64,000 nt of DNA from Microbacterium sp. oral taxon 186 str. F0373. Its GTDB lineage: Bacteria; Actinomycetota; Actinomycetes; Actinomycetales; Microbacteriaceae. The stretch is from positions 572,962 through 636,961 of the forward strand of contig NZ_KE150457.1 of the NCBI RefSeq assembly GCF_000411455.1, read 5' to 3'. This document shows positions 15,166 to 23,267 of the stretch, piece by piece. A program made the translations under genes and the position numbers. The notes beneath the pieces are model-generated. The model was not told the DNA's origin. It worked only from the letters and a program-made list of their open reading frames with translations, and searched no databases. Positions within the stretch are counted from its first letter, which is position 1. Every line of letters starts with the position of its first letter.

Positions 15166-15171
15166 ACGCTA
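15166..15171 (-). promoter_or_regulatory. -10 box, leaderless ABC exporter operon
   Basis: TAGCGT on the minus strand ends seven bases before the ATPase ATG. The exporter genes can therefore be transcribed apart from the two-component genes upstream. Confidence 0.55.
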
Positions 15172-15251
15172 CGGAGGGCGCTCGTGGCGCCGCGTCGGCC
15201 TCGCGTCGCGGCCCCCTACATCGCAAGGATGATCTGGAGGAACGTTCTCTC

Positions 15252-15908
15252 TCAGGCCAGGCCGTGCTCGAAGGCGAAGACGACGAGCTGCACGCGGTCG
15301 CGGAGCCCGAGCTTTCCCAGCACGCGACTGATGTGGGTTTTCACCGTCGCCTCGGAGAGGAACTCGCGCTGGGCGATCTCGGCATTGGAGAAGGCGGCGG
15401 CGCCGAGGGCGAAGATCTCCCGCTCCCGGTCGGTGAGCTCGGCGAAGGCCGGTGGCGTCGCGCGCAGGGGGGCGGAGAACTGGGCGAACAGCTCGCGGGT
15501 GGCCGCGGCGGCGATGACTGCCGAGCCTGACTGCACCGTACGGATCGCTGCGAGCAGGAACTCCGGATCGGCGTCCTTCAGGAGGAAGCCGCTCGCCCCC
15601 TGACGAATCGCGCGGGCGGCCGCCTCGTCGAGGTCGAACGTCGTGAGCATGACGATCCGCGGCGGCGCGGCTGCCAGGCTCGGATCCGCCAGCAGCTCGG
15701 CGGTCGCTGCGAGGCCGTCCATCACCGGCATCCGGATGTCCATGAGCACGACGTCGGGTCGTGTCTGGCGGACGACGCGCACGCCTTCGGCCCCGTCTCC
15801 GGCTTCGCCGACGACGGTCAGATCGGGCTGCGAGTCGATGACCATGCGGATGCCGGCGCGGAAAAGGGCCTGGTCGTCGATGAGGACGACGCGGATCGGC
15901 GCGCTCAC
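15252..15908 (-). CDS. response regulator, NarL/LuxR family
   Basis: A two-domain response regulator of 218 residues. The receiver has the acidic pair D11/D12, the phospho-acceptor D57 in VVLMDIRMPVMDG, and the conserved K in LLKDADPEF. The C-terminal LuxR-type helix-turn-helix covers about residues 150-210 (LTDREREIFALGA, SNAEIAQREFLSEATVKTHI). It is coupled by a four-base overlap to the histidine kinase upstream. Its likely target is the adjacent ABC exporter, by context only. Confidence 0.93.
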   Translation of the reverse strand: MSAPIRVVLIDDQALFRAGIRMVIDSQPDLTVVGEAGDGAEGVRVVRQTRPDVVLMDIRMPVMDGLAATAELLADPSLAAAPPRIVMLTTFDLDEAAARAIRQGASGFLLKDADPEFLLAAIRTVQSGSAVIAAAATRELFAQFSAPLRATPPAFAELTDREREIFALGAAAFSNAEIAQREFLSEATVKTHISRVLGKLGLRDRVQLVVFAFEHGLA

Positions 15909-17185
15909 CGGGCCGCGCCCGGCACGTGCGAACCTGGAAGGTTCGGCCCGGGGAGCGATCCCGGAGTGATCGGCTGCCCGGCGATCGGCAGCGAGGCGGT
16001 CACGACGAAGACCTGCCCGCGGGGCGCCGCCTCGAGGTGCCCGCCGACGAGCTGTGCGCGCTCGCGCATGCCGATGAGCCCGTGTCCGCGCGCCTCGCCC
16101 TCCCCGCGGTCGCCGTGCGCGGCGGCAAGCGGCGACGGCGGATCGATGGGGTTGCTCACGCTCAGCTCCACTCTTTCAGGGTGCCACGCCAGCCGCACGC
16201 TCACCTCGGCGCGCGCGCCGTGGCGCAACGCATTGGTGAGCGCCTCCTGCAGGATGCGGAAGACGGCGAGCTGTACCGCAGAGGGCACCTCGGCGCTCGG
16301 CATGGGGTCGATGTCGACGCGCAGTGCGACGCCCGCCGCGCGCACCTGTGCGTAGAGCTGCTCGAGGTCGGCGAGTGTGGGCTGCGGGCCTTCGGCCTGC
16401 GTGTGCCGCAACTGCGTCAGCAGCATCCGCACGTCGGACAGCGCGGCGCGGGCCGTGGCGGAGATCGTGCCGAGCGTCGCTGCGGCGACGGCCGGGTCGG
16501 ATGCCGCGGCGTAGCGCGCGCCGTCGGCCTGCGCGATCACGACCGCGAGCGAATGGGCGACCACGTCGTGCATGTCGCGGGCGATGCGGGTGCGCTCGGC
16601 CTCGGCGACCGCCGTGGCCTCGGCGAGCTCCTGCGCGCGGCGATTCTCGCGAGCACGCAGCGTGGTGCGCACCAGCGCACCCGTCGTCCACGACAGCAGC
16701 AGGGCGAACGCGGCGGAGGCGAAGGTGGCGACACTGGCGAACACGTAGGTGCCGATGCCGTTCGGGGTGCCGGCTCCAAGCAGGAGCGGCACCACGACGA
16801 TGTAGACGGCGATCGCGACCGCGCCGACCAACGATGAGGCGAGTCCGAGCCAGAACGTGCGTCGCGCCCCGTATGCCGCGGTGGTGTAGAGCACGCCGAA
16901 GATCACGACGTTCGCCGGCAGCGGCGGCAGGCCGCTGGCCATCTGCATGCTCGCGGCCACCCAGCACACCGCCAGCGCCAGCTCCGGAGCCAGGCGCCGG
17001 ATCGCGGCGGCGGCCGAGAAGACCACGGTGAGCACCATCGCGACGGCGAGCGCCACGCGCGGGGGCAGCACGCCTGAACTGACGGTGTCCCAGGGGACGA
17101 GGGTCGCCAGCACCGCGAACATCGCGAAGACGCCGGCGACGACGATGTCGACCGTCAGCTGCGTGCGGGTGAGCGTGCGGAACAC
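15905..17185 (-). CDS. sensor histidine kinase, DesK/NarX-like (HisKA_3)
   Basis: A 426-residue membrane kinase. The N-terminal 165 residues contain about five or six membrane segments with short loops, so the input is probably sensed in or at the membrane. A helical linker leads to the HisKA_3 box RIARDMHDVVAHSLAV, with the phospho-accepting histidine near residue 205. The ATP-binding part shows RILQEALTNALRHG (N box) and GHGLIGMRERAQLVGG (G box). The start is GTG, with TAGCGT six bases upstream, so it is probably leaderless. It forms an operon with the response regulator. Confidence 0.92.
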   Translation of the reverse strand: MFRTLTRTQLTVDIVVAGVFAMFAVLATLVPWDTVSSGVLPPRVALAVAMVLTVVFSAAAAIRRLAPELALAVCWVAASMQMASGLPPLPANVVIFGVLYTTAAYGARRTFWLGLASSLVGAVAIAVYIVVVPLLLGAGTPNGIGTYVFASVATFASAAFALLLSWTTGALVRTTLRARENRRAQELAEATAVAEAERTRIARDMHDVVAHSLAVVIAQADGARYAAASDPAVAAATLGTISATARAALSDVRMLLTQLRHTQAEGPQPTLADLEQLYAQVRAAGVALRVDIDPMPSAEVPSAVQLAVFRILQEALTNALRHGARAEVSVRLAWHPERVELSVSNPIDPPSPLAAAHGDRGEGEARGHGLIGMRERAQLVGGHLEAAPRGQVFVVTASLPIAGQPITPGSLPGPNLPGSHVPGAAR

Positions 17186-17191
17186 GCTTCG

Positions 17192-17197
17192 ACGCTA
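17192..17197 (-). promoter_or_regulatory. -10 box, leaderless histidine kinase operon
   Basis: TAGCGT on the minus strand ends six bases before the GTG start of the kinase gene. Confidence 0.6.
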
Positions 17198-17253
17198 CGC
17201 GACGGCGCGAGCCGCGGCATCCATCGCGGGATGTATTGCGACGCGACGCCGAC

Positions 17254-18444
17254 TCAGCGGATCGCTCCCGCCGCGGCCGGATCGGCCAGCGCCCGGTCGA
17301 AGAGGGGCTCGGTGGCTCCCACCAGCTCGAGACGCGAGCGCAGGGCGGCGCGTTCGATCCGCACGCTGCGGCGGAACTCGCTGAGCGTTCGCGAGGACAC
17401 CTCCACCGACAGCCGCTCGCGCCCGGCCGAAAGGAGCGATCCGAGGAAGCCGCCCAACACGACCATCCGCGGGTTGAACAGGTGGATGAACGTCGACATG
17501 CCCTCGGCGAGCAGCGCGGTCTGTCGGGTGACCTCGGCGAGCAGCCGCGGATCGCGCGAGGTTCCCAGCTCGATGTCGAGCTCGTCCTGGTCGATCGTGG
17601 AGCGGCCGAGGATCTCGAGCAGGCCGTCCAGACTCACCTCGGCTTCGAGACAGCCGCGACGGCCACAGCGGCAGAGCGCGCCGCCCGTGCGCACGAGGGT
17701 GTGCCCGAGTTCCGCCGCATAGCCCGAGGCGCCCTGAAGGGGCACGCCGCCCACGATCACCCCACCGCCGATGCCGCTGGCGTGACCAGCGACGTAGACG
17801 ACGTCGTCGATTCCCCGCGCCACACCGAACCTCGCCTCGGCGATGCCCTCCAGCGAGCAGTCGTTGCCCACGAGCGCGGGGATGCCGAGCGCGCGCTCCA
17901 TCTGCGCGCCGATCGCCACCGCCGACCACCCGAGTCGTGGGGTCCACCGCACATCGCCCGACTCCGCATCGACGAGTCCGGGAACGGCCACGCCGATGCC
18001 GATGATGCTCCGTTCCGCACGCTCCAGCCGAAGTCCTTCGACGATGGACCCGACGGTACGCACGGCCTCGACCGGTGTCGGCGGGGTGCGGACATCGACC
18101 CGGATGCGGCGCAGCAGCTCACCGCCGAGACCCACCAGCCCCACCGTGATCGCGTCGGCGTCGATGTGCACACCGACAGCGGCGTAGGCGCGGCCCGGCA
18201 TGACGATCGGGCTCGGGCGGCCGATCCGTCCGCTCGGAGCCGGAGCCTCCTCCGTGACCCACCCGAGGTCGACCAGCTCGCCGATCAGCCCCGCGATGGC
18301 AGATCGGCTCAACCCGGTCTGCGCCGTGAGCTCGGCCCGACTGAGCGGGCCCGAACGATGCACGAGCGTCGAAACGAGCGCGAGATTGTTGCCCCGGAGC
18401 GTCGCGTTGCTGGTCGCGGCGGCGGGGCCGGCGGGGATGTTCAT
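17254..18444 (-). CDS. ROK family transcriptional regulator
   Basis: A regulator of 396 residues. An N-terminal winged helix-turn-helix (about 20-75, with LSRAELTAQTGLSRSAIAGL) precedes a ROK sugar-kinase-like domain with GIGVAVPGLVD and GNDCSLEGIAEARFG. The zinc-binding motif CRCGRRGCLEAE is present. Such proteins, including XylR and NagC, repress sugar transport operons and respond to a sugar. It follows the ChvE/GguAB-type genes on the same strand, behind a strong hairpin. Its likely operator is the ATGTTGC inverted repeat upstream of the binding-protein gene; this link is inferred. Confidence 0.93.
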   Translation of the reverse strand: MNIPAGPAAATSNATLRGNNLALVSTLVHRSGPLSRAELTAQTGLSRSAIAGLIGELVDLGWVTEEAPAPSGRIGRPSPIVMPGRAYAAVGVHIDADAITVGLVGLGGELLRRIRVDVRTPPTPVEAVRTVGSIVEGLRLERAERSIIGIGVAVPGLVDAESGDVRWTPRLGWSAVAIGAQMERALGIPALVGNDCSLEGIAEARFGVARGIDDVVYVAGHASGIGGGVIVGGVPLQGASGYAAELGHTLVRTGGALCRCGRRGCLEAEVSLDGLLEILGRSTIDQDELDIELGTSRDPRLLAEVTRQTALLAEGMSTFIHLFNPRMVVLGGFLGSLLSAGRERLSVEVSSRTLSEFRRSVRIERAALRSRLELVGATEPLFDRALADPAAAGAIR

Positions 18445-18485
18445 CGCGACTCATCCTCTCCTGTCCCGCCGGGCGCACGGATCCA

Positions 18486-18518
18486 CCGCGGCGACGCGGG
18501 CTGCCCGCGTCGCCGCGG
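18486..18518. terminator. perfect 33-bp hairpin between permease and ROK gene
   Basis: Arms of 15 bases (18486-18500 and 18504-18518) are perfect complements, with a three-base CTG loop. No U-run follows. It probably stops or thins transcription from the sugar transporter into the ROK gene. Confidence 0.7.
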
Positions 18519-18531
18519 ACGGGAACGGCGC

Positions 18532-19761
18532 TCAGCGCATGCCGGCGCGTCTCTTGTTGAACACGTCGAAGGCGACGGCCAGCAGCAGGACAAAGCCCTT
18601 GATCGCCATCTGCCACGCGGCATCCACGGACAGGATCGACAGCCCCATGTTGAGCACCCCCATCACCAGGCCGCCGATCACCGCCCCGACCACCGTCCCC
18701 ACTCCACCCTGCACGGCTGCGCCGCCGATGAAGACGGCCGCGATCGCGTCGAGCTCATAGTTCTGGCCCGCCGAGGCCACGGCCGAGCCGGCGCGGGCGG
18801 TGCTGACGATTCCCGCGACGGCGGCCAGGGCACCCATGTTGACGAAGATGAAGAAGGTGACCCACTTGGTCTTCACGCCCGACATCTGTGCCGCGAAGAG
18901 GTTGCCGCCCATCGCGTAGATGTGGCGCCCGAACACCGACCGGCTGAGGACATAGCTGTAAGCGAGGATCAGCACCGCCAGCACGATGAGGATGATCGGC
19001 GTGCCGCTGTAACCCGACAGCAGCCAGGTGAGCGCCATGATCGCCGCGACCGCGATGATCTGCTTCGTCCAGAACGACGCACCAGGCTCGCGCGGCAGCT
19101 CGAGCCGCCGCAGCGCGGCGCGGGCACGCAGCTGCTGCACGATCAGCGCCGCCGATGCGACGAGGCCGAGCATCAGCGTGAACGCGTCGCGGCCGAGGAC
19201 GCCGCCCGCGAAGCCCGGAATCCAGCCGGCGCCGATCGCGGTGAACTGGGGCGGAAGGCCGCTGATCGTGCCGCCCGTGAGCAGCACGAGGGTGAACCCC
19301 CGGAAGATCAGCATGCCGGCGAGGGTGACGATGAAAGCGGGGATGCCGACGAACGCGACCCAGAAGCCCTGCCAGGCACCCACCACGGCGCCGGTGGCCA
19401 ACGCCACCAGCAGCGCAGCCCACCACGGCAGGCCCCAGACGTTCATGGCGATCGCGGCGATCGCACCGACCATCGCGACAACCGAGCCGACCGAGAGGTC
19501 GATGTGACCGGCGATGATCACCATCACCATGCCGATCGCGAGGATCAGCACGTAGGCGTTCTGCTGGATGAGGTTGTTGACGTTTCCCGGCAGCAGCAGG
19601 CGTCCCCCGGTCAGCACCTGGAAGAGCAGGATGATTACGGCGAGGGCGGCGAGGATGCCGTACTGACGGAGGTTGACGTTCAGGCGCAGCCGTCGCTTGG
19701 GTGAGCCGCCTGGTGTGCCCGCTCCGGGACGAGTAGAGGTCGACGACGTGGTGGCGCTCAT
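18532..19761 (-). CDS. gguB: multiple monosaccharide ABC transporter permease (GguB/XylH type)
   Basis: A permease of the BPD_transp_2 family, 409 residues, with about ten hydrophobic segments. Typical features are [17 protein letters not shown] near residue 80, [13 protein letters not shown], and [12 protein letters not shown] with a following cytoplasmic loop. The family moves pentoses and hexoses with a double-headed ATPase and a ChvE-like binding protein, both encoded upstream. The start ATG at 19761 overlaps the end of the ATPase gene by four bases. A slightly longer linker between two central segments ([16 protein letters not shown]) is usual in the GguB branch. Confidence 0.9.
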   Translation of the reverse strand: MSATTSSTSTRPGAGTPGGSPKRRLRLNVNLRQYGILAALAVIILLFQVLTGGRLLLPGNVNNLIQQNAYVLILAIGMVMVIIAGHIDLSVGSVVAMVGAIAAIAMNVWGLPWWAALLVALATGAVVGAWQGFWVAFVGIPAFIVTLAGMLIFRGFTLVLLTGGTISGLPPQFTAIGAGWIPGFAGGVLGRDAFTLMLGLVASAALIVQQLRARAALRRLELPREPGASFWTKQIIAVAAIMALTWLLSGYSGTPIILIVLAVLILAYSYVLSRSVFGRHIYAMGGNLFAAQMSGVKTKWVTFFIFVNMGALAAVAGIVSTARAGSAVASAGQNYELDAIAAVFIGGAAVQGGVGTVVGAVIGGLVMGVLNMGLSILSVDAAWQMAIKGFVLLLAVAFDVFNKRRAGMR

Positions 19762-21299
19762 CGGGCCAGGTCCTTTCCCGCTGTCATGAAGTGCATGAGT
19801 CGTTCTTGCGTGGCCTCGGCGCGCTCGAGCTCGCCGGAGATGCGGCCTTCGGAGATGGTGTAGATGCGATCGGCCAGTCCGAGCAGCTCGGGAAGCTCGG
19901 AGGAGATGAGGATGATGGCCTTGCCCTGGGCGGCGAGCTCGTTGATGATCCCGTAGATCTCGTACTTCGCGCCCACGTCGATGCCCCGAGTGGGTTCGTC
20001 GAGGATGAGGATGTCGGGGCCCGAGAAGACCCACTTCGACAGCACGACCTTCTGCTGGTTCCCGCCCGACAGATTGCCTGTCAGCACCGCCACGGAGGGC
20101 GCCTTGATGTTCATCTTGGAGCGGTACGAGTCGGCGACCTTGTACTCCCGGTAGCGGTCGATGATCCCGAACCGGGCGAGCTTCGCGAGGGCGGCCGCCG
20201 ACACGTTCATCTTGATGTCGCCGATGAGGTTGAGCCCGTAGCGTTTGCGGTCCTCGGTCGCGTAGGCGATGCCGTGGCGGATGGCCTCGTCGACGGTGCG
20301 GGTCTGGATCTGCACCCCGTCCTTGTAGACGCGGCCGCTGATTCCTGTTCCGTAGCTGCGACCGAAGATGCTCATGGCCAGTTCGGTGCGACCCGCACCC
20401 ATGAGGCCCGCGAACCCGACGATCTCGCCGGCGCGCACGTGGAAGGAGGCGTTGTCGACGACCACGCGATCGACATCGACCGGATGATGCACCGTCCATT
20501 CCTCGACGCGAAACCGCTCGGCTCCGATATGGGGCTCGCGCGGCGGGAACATGCTCGTCAGGTCGCGGCCGACCATGGAGCGGATGATCCGCGCCTCGGT
20601 GGCATTCGGCCCGTGCATGTCGATGCTCTCGATGGTGCGTCCGTCGCGCAGCACGGTCACGGTGTCGGCGATGCGGCGGATCTCCTTGAGCTTGTGGCTG
20701 ATGATGATCGAGGTGATGCCCTGCTGTCGCAGCTGGTCGATGAGCGCCAGAAGATGACCGCTGTCCTCATCGTTCAACGCCGCGGTCGGCTCGTCGAGGA
20801 TCAGCAGTTTGACCTCTTTGGAGATCGCCTTGGCGATCTCCACGAGCTGCTGCTTGCCGACGCCGAGCTCGAGGATCTTCGTCGCGGGGTTCTCGTCCAG
20901 GCCGACGCGCGCCAGGAGCTGGGCGGCGGCAAGGTTGGTCGCGTTCCAATCGACGAATCCGCGTCTGTGGATCTCGTTGCCGAGGAAGATGTTCTCCGCG
21001 ATGGAGAGGTACGGACTGAGTGCCAGCTCTTGGTGGATGATCACGATGCCGTCGGCTTCGCTGTCGTTGATCGAGCGGTACGCGGCATCGTGACCGTCGA
21101 ATTCGATCGCCCCCTCGAAGGATCCGGTGGGATACACCCCCGAGAGCACCTTCATCAGCGTGGATTTGCCCGCGCCGTTCTCACCGCAGATGGCATGCAC
21201 CTCACCGCGCTGAACGCTCAGGGAGACGCCGTCCAGGGCACGGACGCCGGCACCGAACTCTTTGACGATGTCGCGCATGATCAGGATGGGCTGTTCCAT
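19758..21299 (-). CDS. gguA: multiple monosaccharide ABC transporter ATP-binding protein (GguA/XylG type)
   Basis: A double ATPase of 513 residues. The first half has GENGAGKST near residue 41, [14 protein letters not shown] as signature and [12 protein letters not shown] as Walker B. The second half has the usual degenerate [10 protein letters not shown] in place of Walker A, then [14 protein letters not shown] and [13 protein letters not shown]. This layout is typical of sugar importers of the XylG/RbsA/MglA class. I chose ATG at 21299 ([16 protein letters not shown]). An in-frame extension would run into the 34-bp hairpin just upstream, which argues against a longer protein. Confidence 0.93.
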   Translation of the reverse strand: MEQPILIMRDIVKEFGAGVRALDGVSLSVQRGEVHAICGENGAGKSTLMKVLSGVYPTGSFEGAIEFDGHDAAYRSINDSEADGIVIIHQELALSPYLSIAENIFLGNEIHRRGFVDWNATNLAAAQLLARVGLDENPATKILELGVGKQQLVEIAKAISKEVKLLILDEPTAALNDEDSGHLLALIDQLRQQGITSIIISHKLKEIRRIADTVTVLRDGRTIESIDMHGPNATEARIIRSMVGRDLTSMFPPREPHIGAERFRVEEWTVHHPVDVDRVVVDNASFHVRAGEIVGFAGLMGAGRTELAMSIFGRSYGTGISGRVYKDGVQIQTRTVDEAIRHGIAYATEDRKRYGLNLIGDIKMNVSAAALAKLARFGIIDRYREYKVADSYRSKMNIKAPSVAVLTGNLSGGNQQKVVLSKWVFSGPDILILDEPTRGIDVGAKYEIYGIINELAAQGKAIILISSELPELLGLADRIYTISEGRISGELERAEATQERLMHFMTAGKDLAR

Positions 21300-21354
21300 A
21301 GGGTCCTTCACCTCGATGTGTTGATGACCGCTGAGTCGATGCGCGCCGGGCAGA

Positions 21355-21388
21355 GAGGGGGGTGGATGCCGCGGCATCCACCCCCCTC
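21355..21388. terminator. 34-bp perfect palindrome between binding-protein and ATPase genes
   Basis: Arms of 16 bases (21355-21370 and 21373-21388) are perfectly complementary around a central GC. The core is the common word GGATGCCGCGGCATCC with GC-rich extensions. It starts just after the binding-protein stop codon. Such hairpins usually protect the abundant binding-protein mRNA and lower expression of the downstream genes. Confidence 0.75.
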
Positions 21389-21392
21389 GAAC

Positions 21393-22514
21393 TCACTGAC
21401 CGACGTCGCTCGCCTTGAGGAAGCCGGAGTCGATGAGCATGGACTGCACGGTGTCCTTGGTGACCACCTCGGGGTCGAGCAGGTAGGACGGCACGACCTT
21501 GACGCCGTTGTCGTACGTCTTGGTGTCGTTGACCTCGACCTGCTGCCCCGCGACGATCGACGCGATCATCTTCTGCACGCGATCGCCGAGGGCCCGGGTG
21601 TCCTTCCAGACGGTCATCGACTGCTCGCCGTTGAGGATGGCCTGCACGTTCGCCTTGTCGGCGTCCTGACCGGTGAGCACCGGATAGGCGGAGCCGGGGG
21701 TGTACCCGGCCGACTTGAGCGAGGCGATGATGCCGATGGCGAGCGAGTCGTTCGGCGACAGAACGACGTTGACCTTCTGTCCCGACGTGTAGAACGAGGA
21801 GAGGCGGTTGTCCATCTCGGCCTGAGCCTTGTCGGATGCCCAGCCCTGGATGCCGATCGACGCCCAATCCGCGTCGCTGGACGGAGACTTGCCCGAGGGA
21901 ACCACGAGCTTGCCGGCGGTGACGTACGGCAGCAGAACGTCCCAGGCTCCGGAGAAGAAGAACTTGGCGTTGTTGTCGTCGGGGCTGCCGGCGAAGGGCT
22001 CCAGATTGAACGGTCCCGTCGCGTTTGCGAGGTCGAGCTGCTTCTCGATGAACTCGCCCTGCAGCTGACCGACCTTGTAGTTGTCGAACGTCGCGTAATA
22101 GTCGACGTCGCCCGTGCCGTTGATGAGACGGTCGTAGGCGATGACCGTGATGTTCTGCTTCTTGGCCTCGGCGAGCACCGGGCCGAGAGAACTGCCGTCG
22201 ATGGCGGCAATCACGAGGATCTTCGCTCCACCGGCGATCTGGTTCTGAATCTGCGAGATCTGCTGATCGGTCTTGTTGTCGGCGTACTGGAGGTCGACCG
22301 TGCATCCGTCGCCCTTCAGCTTGGTCTGCAGACCCTCGCCGTCGTTGATCCAGCGTTCGAGGGTGCGCGTGGGCATGGAGATGCCGACGTTGCATTCACC
22401 CTGGGCTCCGGTTGCCGCTCCACCGGAGGCTGCCGGCGTGGATGAGCACGCCGCCAATCCGCCGATGAGAAGTGTGCCGGTGACGGCCAAGGCCGCGAGG
22501 CGTGTGAGCTTCAT
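21393..22514 (-). CDS. chvE: sugar ABC transporter substrate-binding lipoprotein, ChvE family
   Basis: A 373-residue lipoprotein. The signal sequence ends in a lipobox LAAC with the lipidated cysteine at residue 23. The mature part starts CNVGISMPTRTLERWIN and holds the DLQYADNKTDQQISQIQNQI stretch of ChvE-type multiple-monosaccharide binding proteins. It should capture a pentose or hexose outside the membrane for the GguA/GguB-type pump encoded downstream. I chose ATG at 22514 because the signal peptide starts there (MKLTRLAALAV); an in-frame ATG 17 codons upstream would spoil it. The exact sugar cannot be read from sequence. Confidence 0.92.
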   Translation of the reverse strand: MKLTRLAALAVTGTLLIGGLAACSSTPAASGGAATGAQGECNVGISMPTRTLERWINDGEGLQTKLKGDGCTVDLQYADNKTDQQISQIQNQIAGGAKILVIAAIDGSSLGPVLAEAKKQNITVIAYDRLINGTGDVDYYATFDNYKVGQLQGEFIEKQLDLANATGPFNLEPFAGSPDDNNAKFFFSGAWDVLLPYVTAGKLVVPSGKSPSSDADWASIGIQGWASDKAQAEMDNRLSSFYTSGQKVNVVLSPNDSLAIGIIASLKSAGYTPGSAYPVLTGQDADKANVQAILNGEQSMTVWKDTRALGDRVQKMIASIVAGQQVEVNDTKTYDNGVKVVPSYLLDPEVVTKDTVQSMLIDSGFLKASDVGQ

Positions 22515-22645
22515 GTTCTGTGCGTTCCTCTCTGAATGCAGAAGCCACCACCGCGTGGCAGACATCGCTCACGGAATGGTGATTGTTTACGGAGAGAACA
22601 TATTCGGACAGACGACCCCGCCGCGGAGAACGGCGAGTGACCTAT

Positions 22646-22664
22646 ATGTTGCCTCTCGCAACAT
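22646..22664. promoter_or_regulatory. candidate ROK operator upstream of sugar transporter
   Basis: A perfect inverted repeat, ATGTTGC - five bases - GCAACAT, lies about 130 bases before the binding-protein start. On the minus strand it abuts TATAGG, a possible -10 box, so a bound repressor would block the polymerase. No convincing -35 at 17 bases was found. Confidence 0.5.
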
Positions 22665-22740
22665 TGTGACAGCAAGCATAGGTTTTCGGCAAGGACAAAT
22701 TCGGACGGCGCGTGGACGCCCCCACTCGCAGCCTCGAGCG

Positions 22741-23196
22741 CTACGAGGCGCCGAGGGGCACGATCGGCCGGTGCTCGTAGAACGTCTGCAGCACGACGGT
22801 GGTGCGTGTGCGGACGGACGCGGCGAGACGGATGTCGCGCACGAGGTCTTCGAGTGCGCGGGGGGATGCGACCCGGGCGAAGAGCATGTAGCTGGCGTCG
22901 CCCGCGATGGAGTGGCACGCTTCGATGGCGTCGAGGTGCTCGAGCAGTTCGGGCGCATTGTCGGGCTGCGCGGGGTCGAGCGGAGTGATCTCGATGAATG
23001 CGGCCAGAGGACGTCCGGCCGCGTCGGCATCGACGATGGCGCGGTACCCGGTGATGACCTCGCGGGACTCGAGGCGCTTGAGCCGCGCCTGCACCGCCGA
23101 GACGGACAGTCCGACCGCGGCGGACAGGTCGGCGAGGGTCATCCGCCCGTCACGGGAGACCTCGGCAACGATTCGACGGTCGACATCATCTTCCAC
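22741..23196 (-). CDS. Lrp/AsnC family transcriptional regulator
   Basis: A protein of 151 residues with an N-terminal helix-turn-helix (RMTLADLSAAVGLSVSAVQARLKRL, split over about 18-42) and a C-terminal RAM ligand-binding domain (about 65-145). Lrp/AsnC proteins sense amino acids. The gene is divergent from the DUF6421-like/SDR/aldolase genes and its start overlaps their upstream region, so it probably controls them. The start is GTG at 23196. A palindrome, CTTCCA - CACA - TGGAAG, covers this start codon and is a candidate autoregulatory site. Confidence 0.9.
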   Translation of the reverse strand: MEDDVDRRIVAEVSRDGRMTLADLSAAVGLSVSAVQARLKRLESREVITGYRAIVDADAAGRPLAAFIEITPLDPAQPDNAPELLEHLDAIEACHSIAGDASYMLFARVASPRALEDLVRDIRLAASVRTRTTVVLQTFYEHRPIVPLGAS

Positions 23197-23205
23197 ACAT
23201 GGAAG
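23190..23205. promoter_or_regulatory. palindrome over the Lrp start codon
   Basis: CTTCCA and TGGAAG are perfect six-base arms around CACA. The site overlaps the Lrp GTG start and lies about 65 bases before the divergent DUF6421-like gene. It is a candidate binding site for the Lrp protein itself. Confidence 0.4.
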
Positions 23206-23267
23206 AATATCCGATGCTAGCCGCTCAGACCGTAAATATTCCTGTCAAACGATCGGAGGTGCCCACC

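Noticed and set aside
17236..19704. An 822-codon plus-strand frame across ROK and permease genes
   Set aside because: Opposite to clear genes, crosses two gene boundaries and a 33-bp hairpin, and has low-complexity composition.
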